DNA of 64,000 nt from Opitutales bacterium (GCA_015061945.1 SUVP01000002.1:124001-188000), one strand, 5' to 3'. Counted from the first letter of the stretch, positions 35,453-46,021 are shown. Notes: generated from the sequence alone by a model not told the origin. Made by a program: numbers and translations.

Positions 35453-38400
35453 TTACTCTGCGACGATTTCAAAATAGAGTGCTGGTGTTTTGTGATTATC
35501 TACTGCAAATTTCAATACGCCATTTTCGAGCTTTGACGGAATTTTTTTCATTCTTTCGCCTGTCATTTTGAGCGGATAAATTACAAAACTCTTGCCATTT
35601 GTTTTTATCTCTACATTGAGTTTTCCTGTCTTGATAAGCACAGGTGGTTTGCCAAAATCTAAAAAATGTTTGCGGTTAATAGAAAATTTCGAGCTTTTCA
35701 AAACTGCGTCGGTCGCAAATGTAAGAATCAATCTTGATGAATTCTCAAGCTTCTTGTTATCGAGCGAAACCAATGCCACAGACGCATCCACGCTCGACGA
35801 CTTCACGGCGAGTACTCCAACTTGTAAATCTTTTGAATTAGCGTTCACTGTCGTGCCGACAGACTTCGGTGTATTGACTTGCAACAAGCGATTTTTTGAA
35901 TCCATATAAATCTGCTTATTGTCGGTCTCAAAGATTGCATTTTTGGGGTCGGAACGATTGTCGGCTGTCAAAATTTTCTTCTTCTTTAAATCAGCCATTA
36001 CTTCGTCCCAACTGAATGTCGATTCCCACACACCTGCGAGCGATGTCGCATGGAATGATTGTGTGAGCTTTGAAACGCCCGTTGGTTGATACGAAATTGT
36101 CGGCTTTGCAATTTTCACTTTATCGAGTTCAGGCACACGTTTGACATCTGGGAAACTCAAACGCAAGCCTGTTATCAATGCAATTTTAGACTGCTCTTGA
36201 TGCAATGCACCCGACGCAAATTTTGACTCTTGGAAGAACTTATTATCAAAAACAATATCTACTCTATTCTTCGACGGCTTAATATCGCCACGCAAGTAGA
36301 AGAAGCTTGTCAGAAAATCGTTTACACGCAAAATTGGGTTTACACCGATTCGCTTGAAACCTAACACACTCGCATTTTTTGCGACTGGACTATCAAATTC
36401 CATCAAGCCAGCAAAGTCTTGGAATGCTGAATATGTTGGGAACATCAGTGCTAATTCGTGGCAATATTTGTTTGGATAGCAATGTTGATATTCTGTTACG
36501 GTCATCGGCATACCTGCGACATTTCTCGACAACGCACCTCGCCAATAATTCGCACTATCGTGGATTGCACTTATTTGTTTCGATTTTGCACCCACACCAA
36601 AACCTGTTGCAATATCGTGATATGTATTGATTGCAGTTGTCGAGCCGATATTCACACTGCAATGAGTCCAAAACAAATTCTTCACACAATTATTTTGGAA
36701 CGTTGGCACTTTCATCCCGATTTCCTCAAAGACAACTTTGCGATAGAAATTTTGAACATCTTGCAAAAGATAAATCACAAAACGCCCTAAATCTGGGTGG
36801 TATTGATTGTCGTAGTATTTACCGAAATGAATATCTTTAAAATCTTTTATGATTTTACCATTCCCAGAATTCCACTTTTGTCCGATTTCTTCATTATATG
36901 CGAGGAAAGCGTCAATCGTCTTGTAACGTTTTTTCAAAAACTCTTGGAATTTTTTTGTGAGTATTGCCCTTGCTTTTGAATCGATAGAATTAAGCCCGAA
37001 ACCTAAATCAAACTCGTTCCAATACTCGATTGTCGCAATACTGGGATCGTCTTTCCACGCAAGTTTTGTATATGGATTTATGTGTTCAAGTTGAAGCTTT
37101 GCATACTTACGCCAAGCCTCACGAAGCTCGGGATAACCGAGCATCATTCGCATCTTGATTGCGGTGCGTTCGTTCCAGTTGAAGTTAGGAGCTCCGATAT
37201 CATGGCTGGCGAGATAGAAGTATGAATAGATACCCTCACGCCCGAGTGCATATAAGAAATAATCGTATAAATCCCAATATTCTTTTTTGATTCCGTTTTC
37301 TTTGTCGAAGATTTTGTTCTCTACTGAAAATCTCCAGCGAAGTGCGTTGAAGCCTTGTTTTTTCAGCATCTTCACATAGTCGTCAATCTCTGCTTTTGTT
37401 TTGATTTCCTTACCGATTTGGCAAGTTAGCGAGTAGAAGTTTGCACCTTTGAATCGTACTGGAACATTTGGACGTTTTTCAAATTCAAACGTGCCATTTT
37501 TGCCAACTACAATGCGACCATACTTTCCAGCTGGAGCATGGTCGGCTACTTGGTAAGAAAGGTCGAGTGCAGAGCCTTCTTTGACTTCCATACTTTCAGT
37601 ATCAATTTCTGTCCATTCCGATTTAGGATACTTTATTACTTTGGTCGTATACACTTCTTTTGATGAAAATGTAGCACCAAGAATTTGCAAATCGAGGCGA
37701 GAATCAATCTCGATTGAATCAATAGGAGCAGGTCCACCACCACCGACTAAATCGACACGAGTTATATAAACACCGCCAACATTTTTTTCTTTATTATCTA
37801 TATAAACAGGCAATGTGTTATCGAGTGCTTCGACATTTTGGCTATAATACCGCAAGTCTTCGCCGAACTTGATAAATCTGCTAATTTTTCTTCCGTCTTT
37901 GAATATCGCTCTGATAATCACGCCTCCATTTTGCGGATACTTAAATTTTTCGGCAGTATACAAAATGTAAAGATATTTTCCTTGAACGGTTGTGTCGCCA
38001 TATTTGACAAGTGCTTTTTGTGAGTGTCGCAAATATGCAATGTTTGGCGAACCATTTTTGTCGACAAAATTAAATTTCATTCCGCCGTAAAGACGTGGAT
38101 TTTTCGGAGATTTTGCGTTTTTCACAAAAGATTTTTTTCCACCAAAAACTATATTATGATATTCCGATAAATCTAACGGATATGATGACGCCCAATAATC
38201 AGCACAAAGATAATCTACTGATATTTCAACCTTTTCTCCCTTTTTTAATTTTAAATCTCGTGCGATAAACAAACCATTATCGGAGCAAAATGAAGGTCCG
38301 TTTTTTTCAGGAATTATCGAGAGCTGTGGCTTTATATCTTTTTTATTTTTTGGCAAATACCAACCGTCAAAATTATCCGACGAAAAGTCGCCATTGGGGA

Positions 38401-38740
38401 CAAGCTCGCCATTGATTTTCAGATTATCAAAATATACAATTTCGTTCTTTCTTGTTTTAGAACGCAACATCATTCGTATCTGTTTATTCGAGCTAACCGT
38501 ACCAACTATTTTTGCAGTTTTCCATTTATCCGAACTTGCAATAAATTCAACACCTCTACCTGCTTTGCCCGATTTTATCGCCTTAAAACCATTTGGCAAA
38601 TTATCTTTATCTAAATCAAATCCACCAAAGAAAAGTATTTCGGCTGAAGCTGTCCTTGTAGCCATTTTCGAGCCAAATTGTGTCGCGAACGCACACGCAC
38701 AAACAAAAAATAAAAGTGCTGTAATTATTGCTTTTTTCAT
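35453..38740 (-). CDS. Large secreted TIM-barrel glycoside hydrolase, paralogue B
   Basis: The 1095-aa secreted protein (signal ending ACAFA) is the same family as the 8343 gene. Order: N-terminal beta-sandwich with FFGGFDLDKDNLPNGFK; a second beta region with PRLYGGMKFNFVDKNG; the SALDLSYQ and KYGRIVVGKNGTFEFEKRPN motif; then a TIM barrel from about residue 430. Candidate catalytic Glu residues lie in ATIEYWNEFDLGFG and VTEYQHCYPNKY. A C-terminal beta region follows, with YPLKMTGERMKKIP. It lies 3 bp after paralogue C on the same strand, so the two are co-transcribed. An 80-bp segment (35877-35956) is identical to paralogue C. GH family not recognised; activity inferred. Confidence 0.7.
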   Translation of the reverse strand: MKKAIITALLFFVCACAFATQFGSKMATRTASAEILFFGGFDLDKDNLPNGFKAIKSGKAGRGVEFIASSDKWKTAKIVGTVSSNKQIRMMLRSKTRKNEIVYFDNLKINGELVPNGDFSSDNFDGWYLPKNKKDIKPQLSIIPEKNGPSFCSDNGLFIARDLKLKKGEKVEISVDYLCADYWASSYPLDLSEYHNIVFGGKKSFVKNAKSPKNPRLYGGMKFNFVDKNGSPNIAYLRHSQKALVKYGDTTVQGKYLYILYTAEKFKYPQNGGVIIRAIFKDGRKISRFIKFGEDLRYYSQNVEALDNTLPVYIDNKEKNVGGVYITRVDLVGGGGPAPIDSIEIDSRLDLQILGATFSSKEVYTTKVIKYPKSEWTEIDTESMEVKEGSALDLSYQVADHAPAGKYGRIVVGKNGTFEFEKRPNVPVRFKGANFYSLTCQIGKEIKTKAEIDDYVKMLKKQGFNALRWRFSVENKIFDKENGIKKEYWDLYDYFLYALGREGIYSYFYLASHDIGAPNFNWNERTAIKMRMMLGYPELREAWRKYAKLQLEHINPYTKLAWKDDPSIATIEYWNEFDLGFGLNSIDSKARAILTKKFQEFLKKRYKTIDAFLAYNEEIGQKWNSGNGKIIKDFKDIHFGKYYDNQYHPDLGRFVIYLLQDVQNFYRKVVFEEIGMKVPTFQNNCVKNLFWTHCSVNIGSTTAINTYHDIATGFGVGAKSKQISAIHDSANYWRGALSRNVAGMPMTVTEYQHCYPNKYCHELALMFPTYSAFQDFAGLMEFDSPVAKNASVLGFKRIGVNPILRVNDFLTSFFYLRGDIKPSKNRVDIVFDNKFFQESKFASGALHQEQSKIALITGLRLSFPDVKRVPELDKVKIAKPTISYQPTGVSKLTQSFHATSLAGVWESTFSWDEVMADLKKKKILTADNRSDPKNAIFETDNKQIYMDSKNRLLQVNTPKSVGTTVNANSKDLQVGVLAVKSSSVDASVALVSLDNKKLENSSRLILTFATDAVLKSSKFSINRKHFLDFGKPPVLIKTGKLNVEIKTNGKSFVIYPLKMTGERMKKIPSKLENGVLKFAVDNHKTPALYFEIVAE
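35877..35956 (-). repeat. 80-bp identical segment, copy in paralogue B
   Basis: Perfectly identical to 39168-39247 in paralogue C, while surrounding DNA is clearly diverged. It encodes SDPKNAIFETDNKQIYMDSK and adjoining residues. Confidence 0.9.
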
Positions 38741-38743
38741 ACG

Positions 38744-41700
38744 TTATTTCCTTTCGATTTCAAAATATAGCGTTGGAGTTTTGCTGTTATCGATAGACAA
38801 TTTCAAAATGCCATTTTCAACTTTAGCTGGAATTTCAGCCATACGCTCGCCATTCATTTTGAGCGGATACACTGCGAAGTTCTTGCCATTAGTTTTTATC
38901 ATTACATCAATTTTCCCAATCTTAATCAGCACTGGCGACGGAATGTATTGTAACACTTGTTTTCTCGAAACAGAGAATTTTGACTTCTCCCAAACTGAGT
39001 CGGTTGCAAAGGTCAAAACCATTTTCGATGAGTTTACAATTTCTTTGTTATCGAGCGAAACCAATGCAACTGCACCATCGACATTTGACGACTTCACTAT
39101 GAGCGAGCCAACTCGCAAATTCTTTGAATTTGTATCGATAGTTGTACCCACCGACTTCGGCGTATTCACTTGCAACAAGCGATTTTTTGAATCCATATAA
39201 ATCTGCTTATTGTCGGTCTCAAAGATTGCATTTTTGGGGTCGGAACGGTTATCAGGCGAAAGGATTTTCTTTGCTTTTAAATCAGCCATAACCTTGTCCC
39301 AACTAAATTTTGAGTGCCATACACTATCGACCGACGACGCATTGAATGATTGTCTTACACGTGAAATACCCTGCGGTTTATACGATATTGTAGCAGGTTT
39401 AATTCTTACATTTTTAAGTTCTGGCATGCGTTTGACATCGGGGAAACTCAATTTAAAGCCTGTTAGCAAGCCAATCATAGACTCGTCTTGAAGCAATGCC
39501 CCCGATGCAAAATTCGATTTTTGGAAGAAGTTTTCATCCAACACAATATCTACTCTATTTTGCGATGGCTTAACATCGCCACGCAAGTAGAAGAAGCTCG
39601 TTAGAAAATCGTTCACACGATGAACTGGGTTCACACCGACATTTCTGATATGTGCGTCGAGATTATTTCTCGCCATTGGAGTATCAAAAATCATCAAAGC
39701 TCCAATGTTTTGGAATGCCGAGTACACTGGGAACATCAGCGCTAACTCGTGGCAATATTGGTTTGGATAGCAATGTTGATATTCTGTTACAGTCAACGGC
39801 ATACCTGCGACATTTCTCGACAACGCACCACGCCAATAATTACCGCTATTATGAATAGAACTTGTCTGCTTTACTCTTGCACCAACGCTGGTACTCGAAG
39901 CTATATCGTGATATGTGTTGATTGCAGTCGATGAACCGATATTCACACCACAGTGTGTCCAGTACAGATTTTTCACGCAGTTATTTTGGAATGTAACTGC
40001 CTTGCAACCGATTTCATCAGAGACAACTTTGCGATAGAATTGCAAGACATCTTGCATCAACGCAATTACAAAACGCCCAAAATCAGGGTGGAACGAGTTT
40101 GCAAAGTAGAGATCTAACGTGATGTCTTCAAAATCTGTAAGAGGCTTTTTTGTTGCCCACTTGCAATCGATTTGCTTGTTATACGCCAAAAATGCGTCGA
40201 TTGTCTTGTAGCGATGTTTCAAGAATTCACGGAGTTTTTTTGCCAACAGATTTTTTGTCTTTGCATTGACACGATTCAATCCGAATCCTAAATCAAATTC
40301 ATTCCAGTACTCGATTGTTGCTATTGCCGGCTCATCTTTCCAAGCAACACCTGTATATTTATTGACGTGCGATAATTGATAAATTGCCCACTTACGCCAT
40401 ATTTCACGGATTTGTGGGTCGCCTAACATCATACGCATTTTGATTGTAGTGCGATCGTTCCAGTCAAAATTAGGCACACCAACATCGTGGCTGGTAATGT
40501 AGAAGTATGTATAAATACCTTCACGCTTGAGAGCATAAAGGAAGTAGTCGTACATATCGAGATACTCTGCCTTTACTTCCGATTTCTCATTCAAGATACC
40601 TTCTTCGACATTAAAACGCCAACGCACTGCGTTGTAGCCTTGTTTTTTTATCATCTTAACATAGAAATCTATTTCTTCTTTTGTTTTAATTTTATCACCT
40701 ATTCTTTTTGAAAAATTATAAACATTTGCACCTTTAAATCGGATAGGCACATTAGGACGTTTTTCAAATTCAAAGTCTCCATTTTTACCTACGACAACTC
40801 TGCCATATTTACCTGCTGGGGCGTGATGATTTGTGAATTGGGAAACATCGAGAGCAGATCCTTCTTTTATATCGAGATCTTCCATATCAAGTTTTACCCA
40901 CTTATCCGACGTGTATTTTAAGATTTCTGTTGTGAATACTTCTCTTGACGAAAGTGTTGCACCATAAATTTGAAAATCAATCATCGAGCTAATCTCGATA
41001 GTCTTGATTGGTTCTTCATTTCCGCCTGCGAGTAAGTCTACACGGGTAATATACACACCACCTGTATTTTCTTTTTTATTGTCGATATGCACTTGCAACG
41101 CATTGTCCAACGCCTCGATTTTATTGTCGAAAAATTGTATATCTTCGCCCAATTTAAGAGAGCGAGAGCGAGTTCTCCCCGACACAAATTTTACATTGAC
41201 CCTCACCACATCTGGCTTCTTTTTGACAACTCGTTTTGTACTGTACATCAAGTACAAATATTTTGCAGAAATTTGATTTTCTATTTCATATTTTTTAGAT
41301 TCCGACGGTTTTAAATACATAACATTTGGCTGACCATTTTTGTCAGCAAAATTAAACATCATTCCGCCGTAAACTTTCGGAGATTTGGGAGCTTTGAGAT
41401 TTTTTGCAAACGACGATTCATCGCCGACAACAACATTGCAATCTTTTGAAATATCAAGCATAAGAGAGTCGGACCAATTATTTTCAGCCAAACAATCTAT
41501 TTCAATTTCAACACGTTGCCCTTCTTGCAAAGGAATGTTTCGCATAAGGTATCTACCAACTTCAACATAAGCCGACTTCCCTACTCCATTCGGGATATGA
41601 GCATCTGCCAATTTTGGCAATTTCTTTTTTTTCGGCAAAAACCAACTATCAAAATTGCCTGAAGAAAAATCGCCATTAGGCAAAAGTTGACCATTCACTT

Positions 41701-41995
41701 TGATATTATCAAAAAATACAGGCATTGCATTTTTGCCTTTTTTAGAATTATACATCAAACGCAAGCTCATCTTCTTTTCTGCTGTACCGACAATTTTCAG
41801 CGTCCGCCATTCGATTGAATCGACATCTAAATCGATAGATTGCCCAGCCTTGCCGACTTTGGTAATTTTAACATTACTGGGCATAGCATCGTTATCCAAC
41901 TTGAAACCGCCCCCAAAAAATTGGACGCTGGCTTGTGCTCCCAATAGCGACAAACTCGCAAATAATACCGATATAATTGCTGATATTTTTTTCAT
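38744..41995 (-). CDS. Large secreted TIM-barrel glycoside hydrolase, paralogue C
   Basis: A 1083-aa secreted protein (signal ending LLGA) with the same domain order as paralogues A and B. The barrel region begins near QGYNAVRWRFNVEEG, with YITSHDVGVPNFDWNDRT, the candidate acid/base Glu in ATIEYWNEFDLGFG and the candidate nucleophile in LTVTEYQHCYPNQY. The product ends with YPLKMNGERMAEIP and a short beta tail. It is the first gene of a two-gene operon with paralogue B (3 bp apart). A GGAA lies before its ATG but is not a strong ribosome site. Differences from B are spread through the N-terminal beta domains, suggesting different binding specificity. Confidence 0.7.
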   Translation of the reverse strand: MKKISAIISVLFASLSLLGAQASVQFFGGGFKLDNDAMPSNVKITKVGKAGQSIDLDVDSIEWRTLKIVGTAEKKMSLRLMYNSKKGKNAMPVFFDNIKVNGQLLPNGDFSSGNFDSWFLPKKKKLPKLADAHIPNGVGKSAYVEVGRYLMRNIPLQEGQRVEIEIDCLAENNWSDSLMLDISKDCNVVVGDESSFAKNLKAPKSPKVYGGMMFNFADKNGQPNVMYLKPSESKKYEIENQISAKYLYLMYSTKRVVKKKPDVVRVNVKFVSGRTRSRSLKLGEDIQFFDNKIEALDNALQVHIDNKKENTGGVYITRVDLLAGGNEEPIKTIEISSMIDFQIYGATLSSREVFTTEILKYTSDKWVKLDMEDLDIKEGSALDVSQFTNHHAPAGKYGRVVVGKNGDFEFEKRPNVPIRFKGANVYNFSKRIGDKIKTKEEIDFYVKMIKKQGYNAVRWRFNVEEGILNEKSEVKAEYLDMYDYFLYALKREGIYTYFYITSHDVGVPNFDWNDRTTIKMRMMLGDPQIREIWRKWAIYQLSHVNKYTGVAWKDEPAIATIEYWNEFDLGFGLNRVNAKTKNLLAKKLREFLKHRYKTIDAFLAYNKQIDCKWATKKPLTDFEDITLDLYFANSFHPDFGRFVIALMQDVLQFYRKVVSDEIGCKAVTFQNNCVKNLYWTHCGVNIGSSTAINTYHDIASSTSVGARVKQTSSIHNSGNYWRGALSRNVAGMPLTVTEYQHCYPNQYCHELALMFPVYSAFQNIGALMIFDTPMARNNLDAHIRNVGVNPVHRVNDFLTSFFYLRGDVKPSQNRVDIVLDENFFQKSNFASGALLQDESMIGLLTGFKLSFPDVKRMPELKNVRIKPATISYKPQGISRVRQSFNASSVDSVWHSKFSWDKVMADLKAKKILSPDNRSDPKNAIFETDNKQIYMDSKNRLLQVNTPKSVGTTIDTNSKNLRVGSLIVKSSNVDGAVALVSLDNKEIVNSSKMVLTFATDSVWEKSKFSVSRKQVLQYIPSPVLIKIGKIDVMIKTNGKNFAVYPLKMNGERMAEIPAKVENGILKLSIDNSKTPTLYFEIERK
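39168..39247 (-). repeat. 80-bp identical segment, copy in paralogue C
   Basis: Partner of the identical segment at 35877-35956. It sits at the same aligned position in the gene. Confidence 0.9.
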
Positions 41996-42259
41996 ATTCC
42001 GTTTTTTAAATAAAGTAAGTTCAAATAAATCGTTTCAAAAAAATCTTTATTTTTTTCCATTGCTTTTTCAAGTTATAAATAAATGCGACTCTAAAAAATC
42101 AACAACTAACAACACACAAAGCCCATAACAATTTTTCAACAAACAAATTACAAATAAAACGGTTCGCCAATTTAAAAGTTTTTTCAGCTAATATATATTT
42201 AGTGTTGAATCCTTATTATCAACTGAATTAATATGTTAAAAAACTTATATGTTGTATAT

Positions 42260-43408
42260 ATGAAAATTGTATTTGCTATCGATTCATTCAAAGGTTGTAT
42301 GTCGTCGCTCGAAGCTGCGAGTTCTGCAGAAATTGGAGCGAAAAAAGTTTTTCCAAAAGCAAAGTGCATAAAGATTGCTGTCGCCGACGGAGGCGAAGGA
42401 ACTCTCGAGGCTCTCGCTTGCATAAAAGGTGCAAAGAAAATGTCAGTGCAAGTTAACAACCCTATCGGGAAAAAAGTCGTTGCAGAATATGTGCTTTACA
42501 AAGAGAAAGGAAAAATTTGTTCGGCAATAGAATCGGCTCAAGCGTGCGGAATAACCCTCTTGAAAAAGCTCGAGCCGATGAAAGCATCAACATTCGGACT
42601 CGGCGAAATCATACTTTCGGCATACAAAAATGGAGCGAGAAAATTCCTAATCGGGCTTGGCGGAAGTGCGACTTCTGACGGCGGAATGGGTATGCTCGCA
42701 TCTCTCGGTGCAAAATTTTTCGACAAAAATAAAAATCAAATAAAATCGTTTGGTGGTGAGAATTTGTCGAAAGTAGCCACTGCCGATTTCTCCGCTATCC
42801 CACAAGACTTACTTAAATGTGAGTTTGAAATTTTGTGTGATGTGAAAAACCCATTGTATAGCAAACTCGGTGCCGCATACGTTTTCTCTCCACAAAAAGG
42901 TGCGTCGTCCGAACAAGTAAAATTGCTCGATTCTGGGCTTAAATCTTACTCGAAAGTTTTGGCAAAATCGCTCGGTAATGACGTATCAAAAAATGAAGGT
43001 GCCGGAGCAGCTGGCGGTTTAGGATTTGCATTTATGGCTGTTTTGAACGCAAAGAAAACAAGTGGTATCGACGGCGTTTTAGATGCACTAAATTTTACAT
43101 CGGCAATAAAAAATGCCGACTATGTAATCACTGGCGAAGGTCGCCTTGACAGACAAAGTGCGATGGGAAAAACTCCGTGCGGAATTGCATTGCGTGCAAA
43201 AAAACAATCAATCCCAGTTTTTGCAATCGGCGGTGGAATAGCAGACGGAGCCGAAACTTTGTACGATTGCGGAGTGTCGGCTATGTTCGCAATCGCAAGT
43301 TCCCCGACATCACTTGAAGACGCAATGAAACCTGATGTTGCAAAGAAAAACATCGCAAATTGTGTCGAGTCAATTTTCAGAATAATAAAATCAAACAGAA
43401 AGAAATAA
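42260..43408 (+). CDS. Glycerate kinase, type 1 (GarK/GlxK family)
   Basis: Phosphorylates D-glycerate, yielding 2- or 3-phosphoglycerate. The ATG at 42260 gives MKIVFAIDSFKGCMSS, the usual family start, and 382 aa; the ORF-track start adds nine unlikely residues. Other family segments are VADGGEGTLEAL, LIGLGGSATSDGGMGML, GAGAAGGLGFAFMA and TGEGRLDRQSAMGK. The GntP-family permease follows after 3 bp, so the pair would import and phosphorylate glycerate or a related acid, feeding lower glycolysis. The 265 bp upstream of this gene hold no clear hairpin or operator. Confidence 0.93.
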   Translation: MKIVFAIDSFKGCMSSLEAASSAEIGAKKVFPKAKCIKIAVADGGEGTLEALACIKGAKKMSVQVNNPIGKKVVAEYVLYKEKGKICSAIESAQACGITLLKKLEPMKASTFGLGEIILSAYKNGARKFLIGLGGSATSDGGMGMLASLGAKFFDKNKNQIKSFGGENLSKVATADFSAIPQDLLKCEFEILCDVKNPLYSKLGAAYVFSPQKGASSEQVKLLDSGLKSYSKVLAKSLGNDVSKNEGAGAAGGLGFAFMAVLNAKKTSGIDGVLDALNFTSAIKNADYVITGEGRLDRQSAMGKTPCGIALRAKKQSIPVFAIGGGIADGAETLYDCGVSAMFAIASSPTSLEDAMKPDVAKKNIANCVESIFRIIKSNRKK

Positions 43409-43411
43409 GAA

Positions 43412-44680
43412 ATGGATTCTGCGTTAATCCCAGCTTGGGGAGCAATCGTTGCACTTACGCTTTCGATTGTTCTGATTATAAAAAAAGTTCAACCTGTTTA
43501 TGCCCTCATTTTTGGTGCGTTCTTTGGCGGAATTATTTCTTGTTTCGACCTTGAGCTTGTCGTGAAAGAAATGACTGCTGGTGCAAAAGATATTGTGCCT
43601 GCGATTATCAGAATTTTGATGGCTGGTATATTGGCTGGCACACTCGTTGGGACAAAGTCGGCAGAAAAAATCGCACGAAGTATTACACAAGCATTCGGGA
43701 ATGCGAAAGCAGTTTATGCGATTATTTTTGCGTCGTTCGTATTGACGTTTTCAGGCGTATTTATCGACGTCGCAGTTTTGACAGTTGCACCGATTGCACT
43801 TGCGGTTGCGGGAAAATCGGGAGCATCAAAAATGGCAATATTAGTAGCACTTGTCGGTGGTGGAAAAGCTGGCAATGTAATATCGCCAAACCCGAACACG
43901 ATAGCGTCGGCAACTAATTTCAACGCACAACTCTCTTCGGTGATGTATGCAAATATTTTGGCGTCTATCATCGGTATTATTGCTACGATTATCGTCGTTT
44001 GGTATGTTGTGCGAAAGACAAAAAATAATCCAGCATCGCTCGAAGAAATGGCGGAATCAGATGACTCGCAACTCCCTTCCCTTTGGGCTTCTATTTCCGG
44101 ACCAATCGTCGCAATCGGATTGTTAATTTTGCGTCCAATTTTAGATATCAGCATAGATCCACTCATTGCATTGCCTGTCGGTGGATTCGCTTGTGCGATG
44201 TTCACAGGAAAAATCAAAAACTTTTTGGCTGACTCAACTTTTGGTCTTTCAAAGATGATTCCAGTTGCAGTATTGCTGTTGGGTACTGGTTGTTTGGGCG
44301 GGATAATAAAGGCTTCTACATTGAAAAATGCGTTGCTCGATTTTATGTCGCAATTAGGTCTTTCAGATATTTTCATTGCACCATTTTCTGGAGCGTTGAT
44401 GTCGGCGGCGTCAGCTTCGACAACGGCAGGTGCGGCGATTGCATCGGCGACTTTTTCGGAAGCAGTACTTGCCGGTGGTATATCTGCTGTTTGGGGTGCA
44501 GCGATGACAAATGCAGGTGCTGTTGCACTCGACCAAATGCCACACGGCTCGTTCTTCCACGTCTCTGGCGGAGCTGTTAATATGAGCTTTAACGAGCGTC
44601 TAAAGATAGTTCATTACGAAACAATCATAGGTATTGCAATCGGGTTAGGTTCGATGTTCTCTTGCATTTTATTTTCATAA
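43412..44680 (+). CDS. GntP-family gluconate/glycerate permease
   Basis: A 422-aa inner-membrane carrier with about 12 helices. Helical segments such as VALTLSIVLIIKKVQPVYAL, IIFASFVLTFSGVFIDVAVL and AILVALVGGGKAGNVISPNP are typical of the GntP gluconate:proton symporter family. The C-terminal part includes SAASASTTAGAAIA and DQMPHGSFFHVSGGAVNMS. Its position 3 bp after a glycerate kinase suggests glycerate as a substrate, though gluconate or another hydroxy acid is possible. A strong terminator follows. Confidence 0.9.
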   Translation: MDSALIPAWGAIVALTLSIVLIIKKVQPVYALIFGAFFGGIISCFDLELVVKEMTAGAKDIVPAIIRILMAGILAGTLVGTKSAEKIARSITQAFGNAKAVYAIIFASFVLTFSGVFIDVAVLTVAPIALAVAGKSGASKMAILVALVGGGKAGNVISPNPNTIASATNFNAQLSSVMYANILASIIGIIATIIVVWYVVRKTKNNPASLEEMAESDDSQLPSLWASISGPIVAIGLLILRPILDISIDPLIALPVGGFACAMFTGKIKNFLADSTFGLSKMIPVAVLLLGTGCLGGIIKASTLKNALLDFMSQLGLSDIFIAPFSGALMSAASASTTAGAAIASATFSEAVLAGGISAVWGAAMTNAGAVALDQMPHGSFFHVSGGAVNMSFNERLKIVHYETIIGIAIGLGSMFSCILFS

Positions 44681-44685
44681 AAAAC

Positions 44686-44718
44686 AAAAAAACTTCGGAA
44701 AATTCCGAAGTTTTTTTA
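44686..44718. terminator. Bidirectional terminator between gntP-like and phosphoesterase genes
   Basis: AAAACTTCGGAA pairs with TTCCGAAGTTTT around two bases, with A- and T-runs on either side. It serves the convergent genes. Confidence 0.88.
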
Positions 44719-44734
44719 TGCGAAAAGTAGCAAA

Positions 44735-45883
44735 TTATTTGATGACTGTTGTGCGAACTTTCTTCATATTGACATCGTAAAAGTCGCAGACAATTTCGTC
44801 TTTATTGACGCTAACTTTTACTTTTTCCATATTTGAATTCATCACACATGGAGCATCAAAATTTTCGTCTGGTTGATAAAATTTATACTCGCCATGTAAG
44901 TGTCCGCTAAAGATTACATCAATCTTCTTACCTTTCATAACCGGCGAAAAATATTTTCTAAAATTCGCTGATCCATGCCAAGTTCCCCAATGCGGTGGAA
45001 TGTGTGTTATGATAATTCTCTTGTATGCGTTTTTAAAATCGTCGGATTCTACAATACCCTTCAGCCATTCAGCTTGATTTTTTCGATAGTTATCGAAGTC
45101 GGCAGTATCGGAATATTCGATGTCTGAGTCGGGTTTATCTTCGCCTGAATCGAGGAATACGAAAAAGAATTTACCTATTTTTTTTGCAAAATAAGGCTTG
45201 CCCGTATCGGTCGGGAAAAAGTCCATATACGATTCTGATACCTTACCACGAGTTTCGTGATTACCCCTCGCAAAGAGAATCGGCTTCGACGATTTTGTAG
45301 CGATTGTTGCAGGCATTAAACACGCTTCATACATTTGTTCGTGCGAACGCATATTGTTTACCATATCGCCATTGAACACGATGAAGTCGTCAGTTTCAGT
45401 ATCGCTCAAAAAAGTTCCAAGACGCTTTGTGTCTTCGTGAATATCGTTGACGATAGTGAATTGCAACGACTCTTTATCTTGCTCGAAAGTTTTGATGTGT
45501 GGAGGGGTTCTCTTGTAAACTCGGGTTGATGCGATGTCGCCATAGAAAAATCTTTCGCCTTTAGAACCTGTAATTTCTTTTGTGAAGGCTCTGTAAAAAT
45601 ACTTTTTTCCGCTTTCCAAGCCCGACACTTTTACACGGTGAATTTTGGTAATTTGCTTTTTACCCATTGGAGCGTCGAAAAACTTTGGGCGTTCGGTTGC
45701 ATAAAAATGCGAACCATCATCTGGGGCAATTTCTACCCACGACACACCATCGACATCAGTTGTCCAAACGACAGTTGCCGAGTTTTCGTCAACTTGTTGA
45801 AGGTATGGACCCGATAGAATCTTGATTGCATAAGCCGACGATACCGAAGATAGTACAAGAAATAATGCTATAATTTTGTTCAT
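44735..45883 (-). CDS. Secreted metallophosphoesterase with N-terminal fibronectin-like domain
   Basis: The start at 45883 yields a signal peptide (MNKIIALFLVLSSVSSAYA) and 382 aa; the ORF-track extension is unlikely. Residues about 22-115 match the purple-acid-phosphatase N-terminal domain (GPYLQQVDENSATVVWTTD, then HRVKVSGLESGKKYFYRA). The calcineurin-like metal motifs follow in order: VNDIHEDTK, VFNGDMVNN, FARGNHETRG, ITHIPPHWG and FSGHLHGEY. It hydrolyses a phosphate ester outside the cytoplasm; the substrate is unknown. Monocistronic by position. Confidence 0.88.
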   Translation of the reverse strand: MNKIIALFLVLSSVSSAYAIKILSGPYLQQVDENSATVVWTTDVDGVSWVEIAPDDGSHFYATERPKFFDAPMGKKQITKIHRVKVSGLESGKKYFYRAFTKEITGSKGERFFYGDIASTRVYKRTPPHIKTFEQDKESLQFTIVNDIHEDTKRLGTFLSDTETDDFIVFNGDMVNNMRSHEQMYEACLMPATIATKSSKPILFARGNHETRGKVSESYMDFFPTDTGKPYFAKKIGKFFFVFLDSGEDKPDSDIEYSDTADFDNYRKNQAEWLKGIVESDDFKNAYKRIIITHIPPHWGTWHGSANFRKYFSPVMKGKKIDVIFSGHLHGEYKFYQPDENFDAPCVMNSNMEKVKVSVNKDEIVCDFYDVNMKKVRTTVIK

Positions 45884-46021
45884 AGAAAAATTTTTTAAGT
45901 TATTTGATTTAACTTTCAAGATTTTTATTTTGCAAACAATTGCAACAAGTATGACCCAAAAATAGAAAACAAAACTTTACCAAAAACAAAACGAAACAAT
46001 ACTTTAGATATAAAACAAAGC

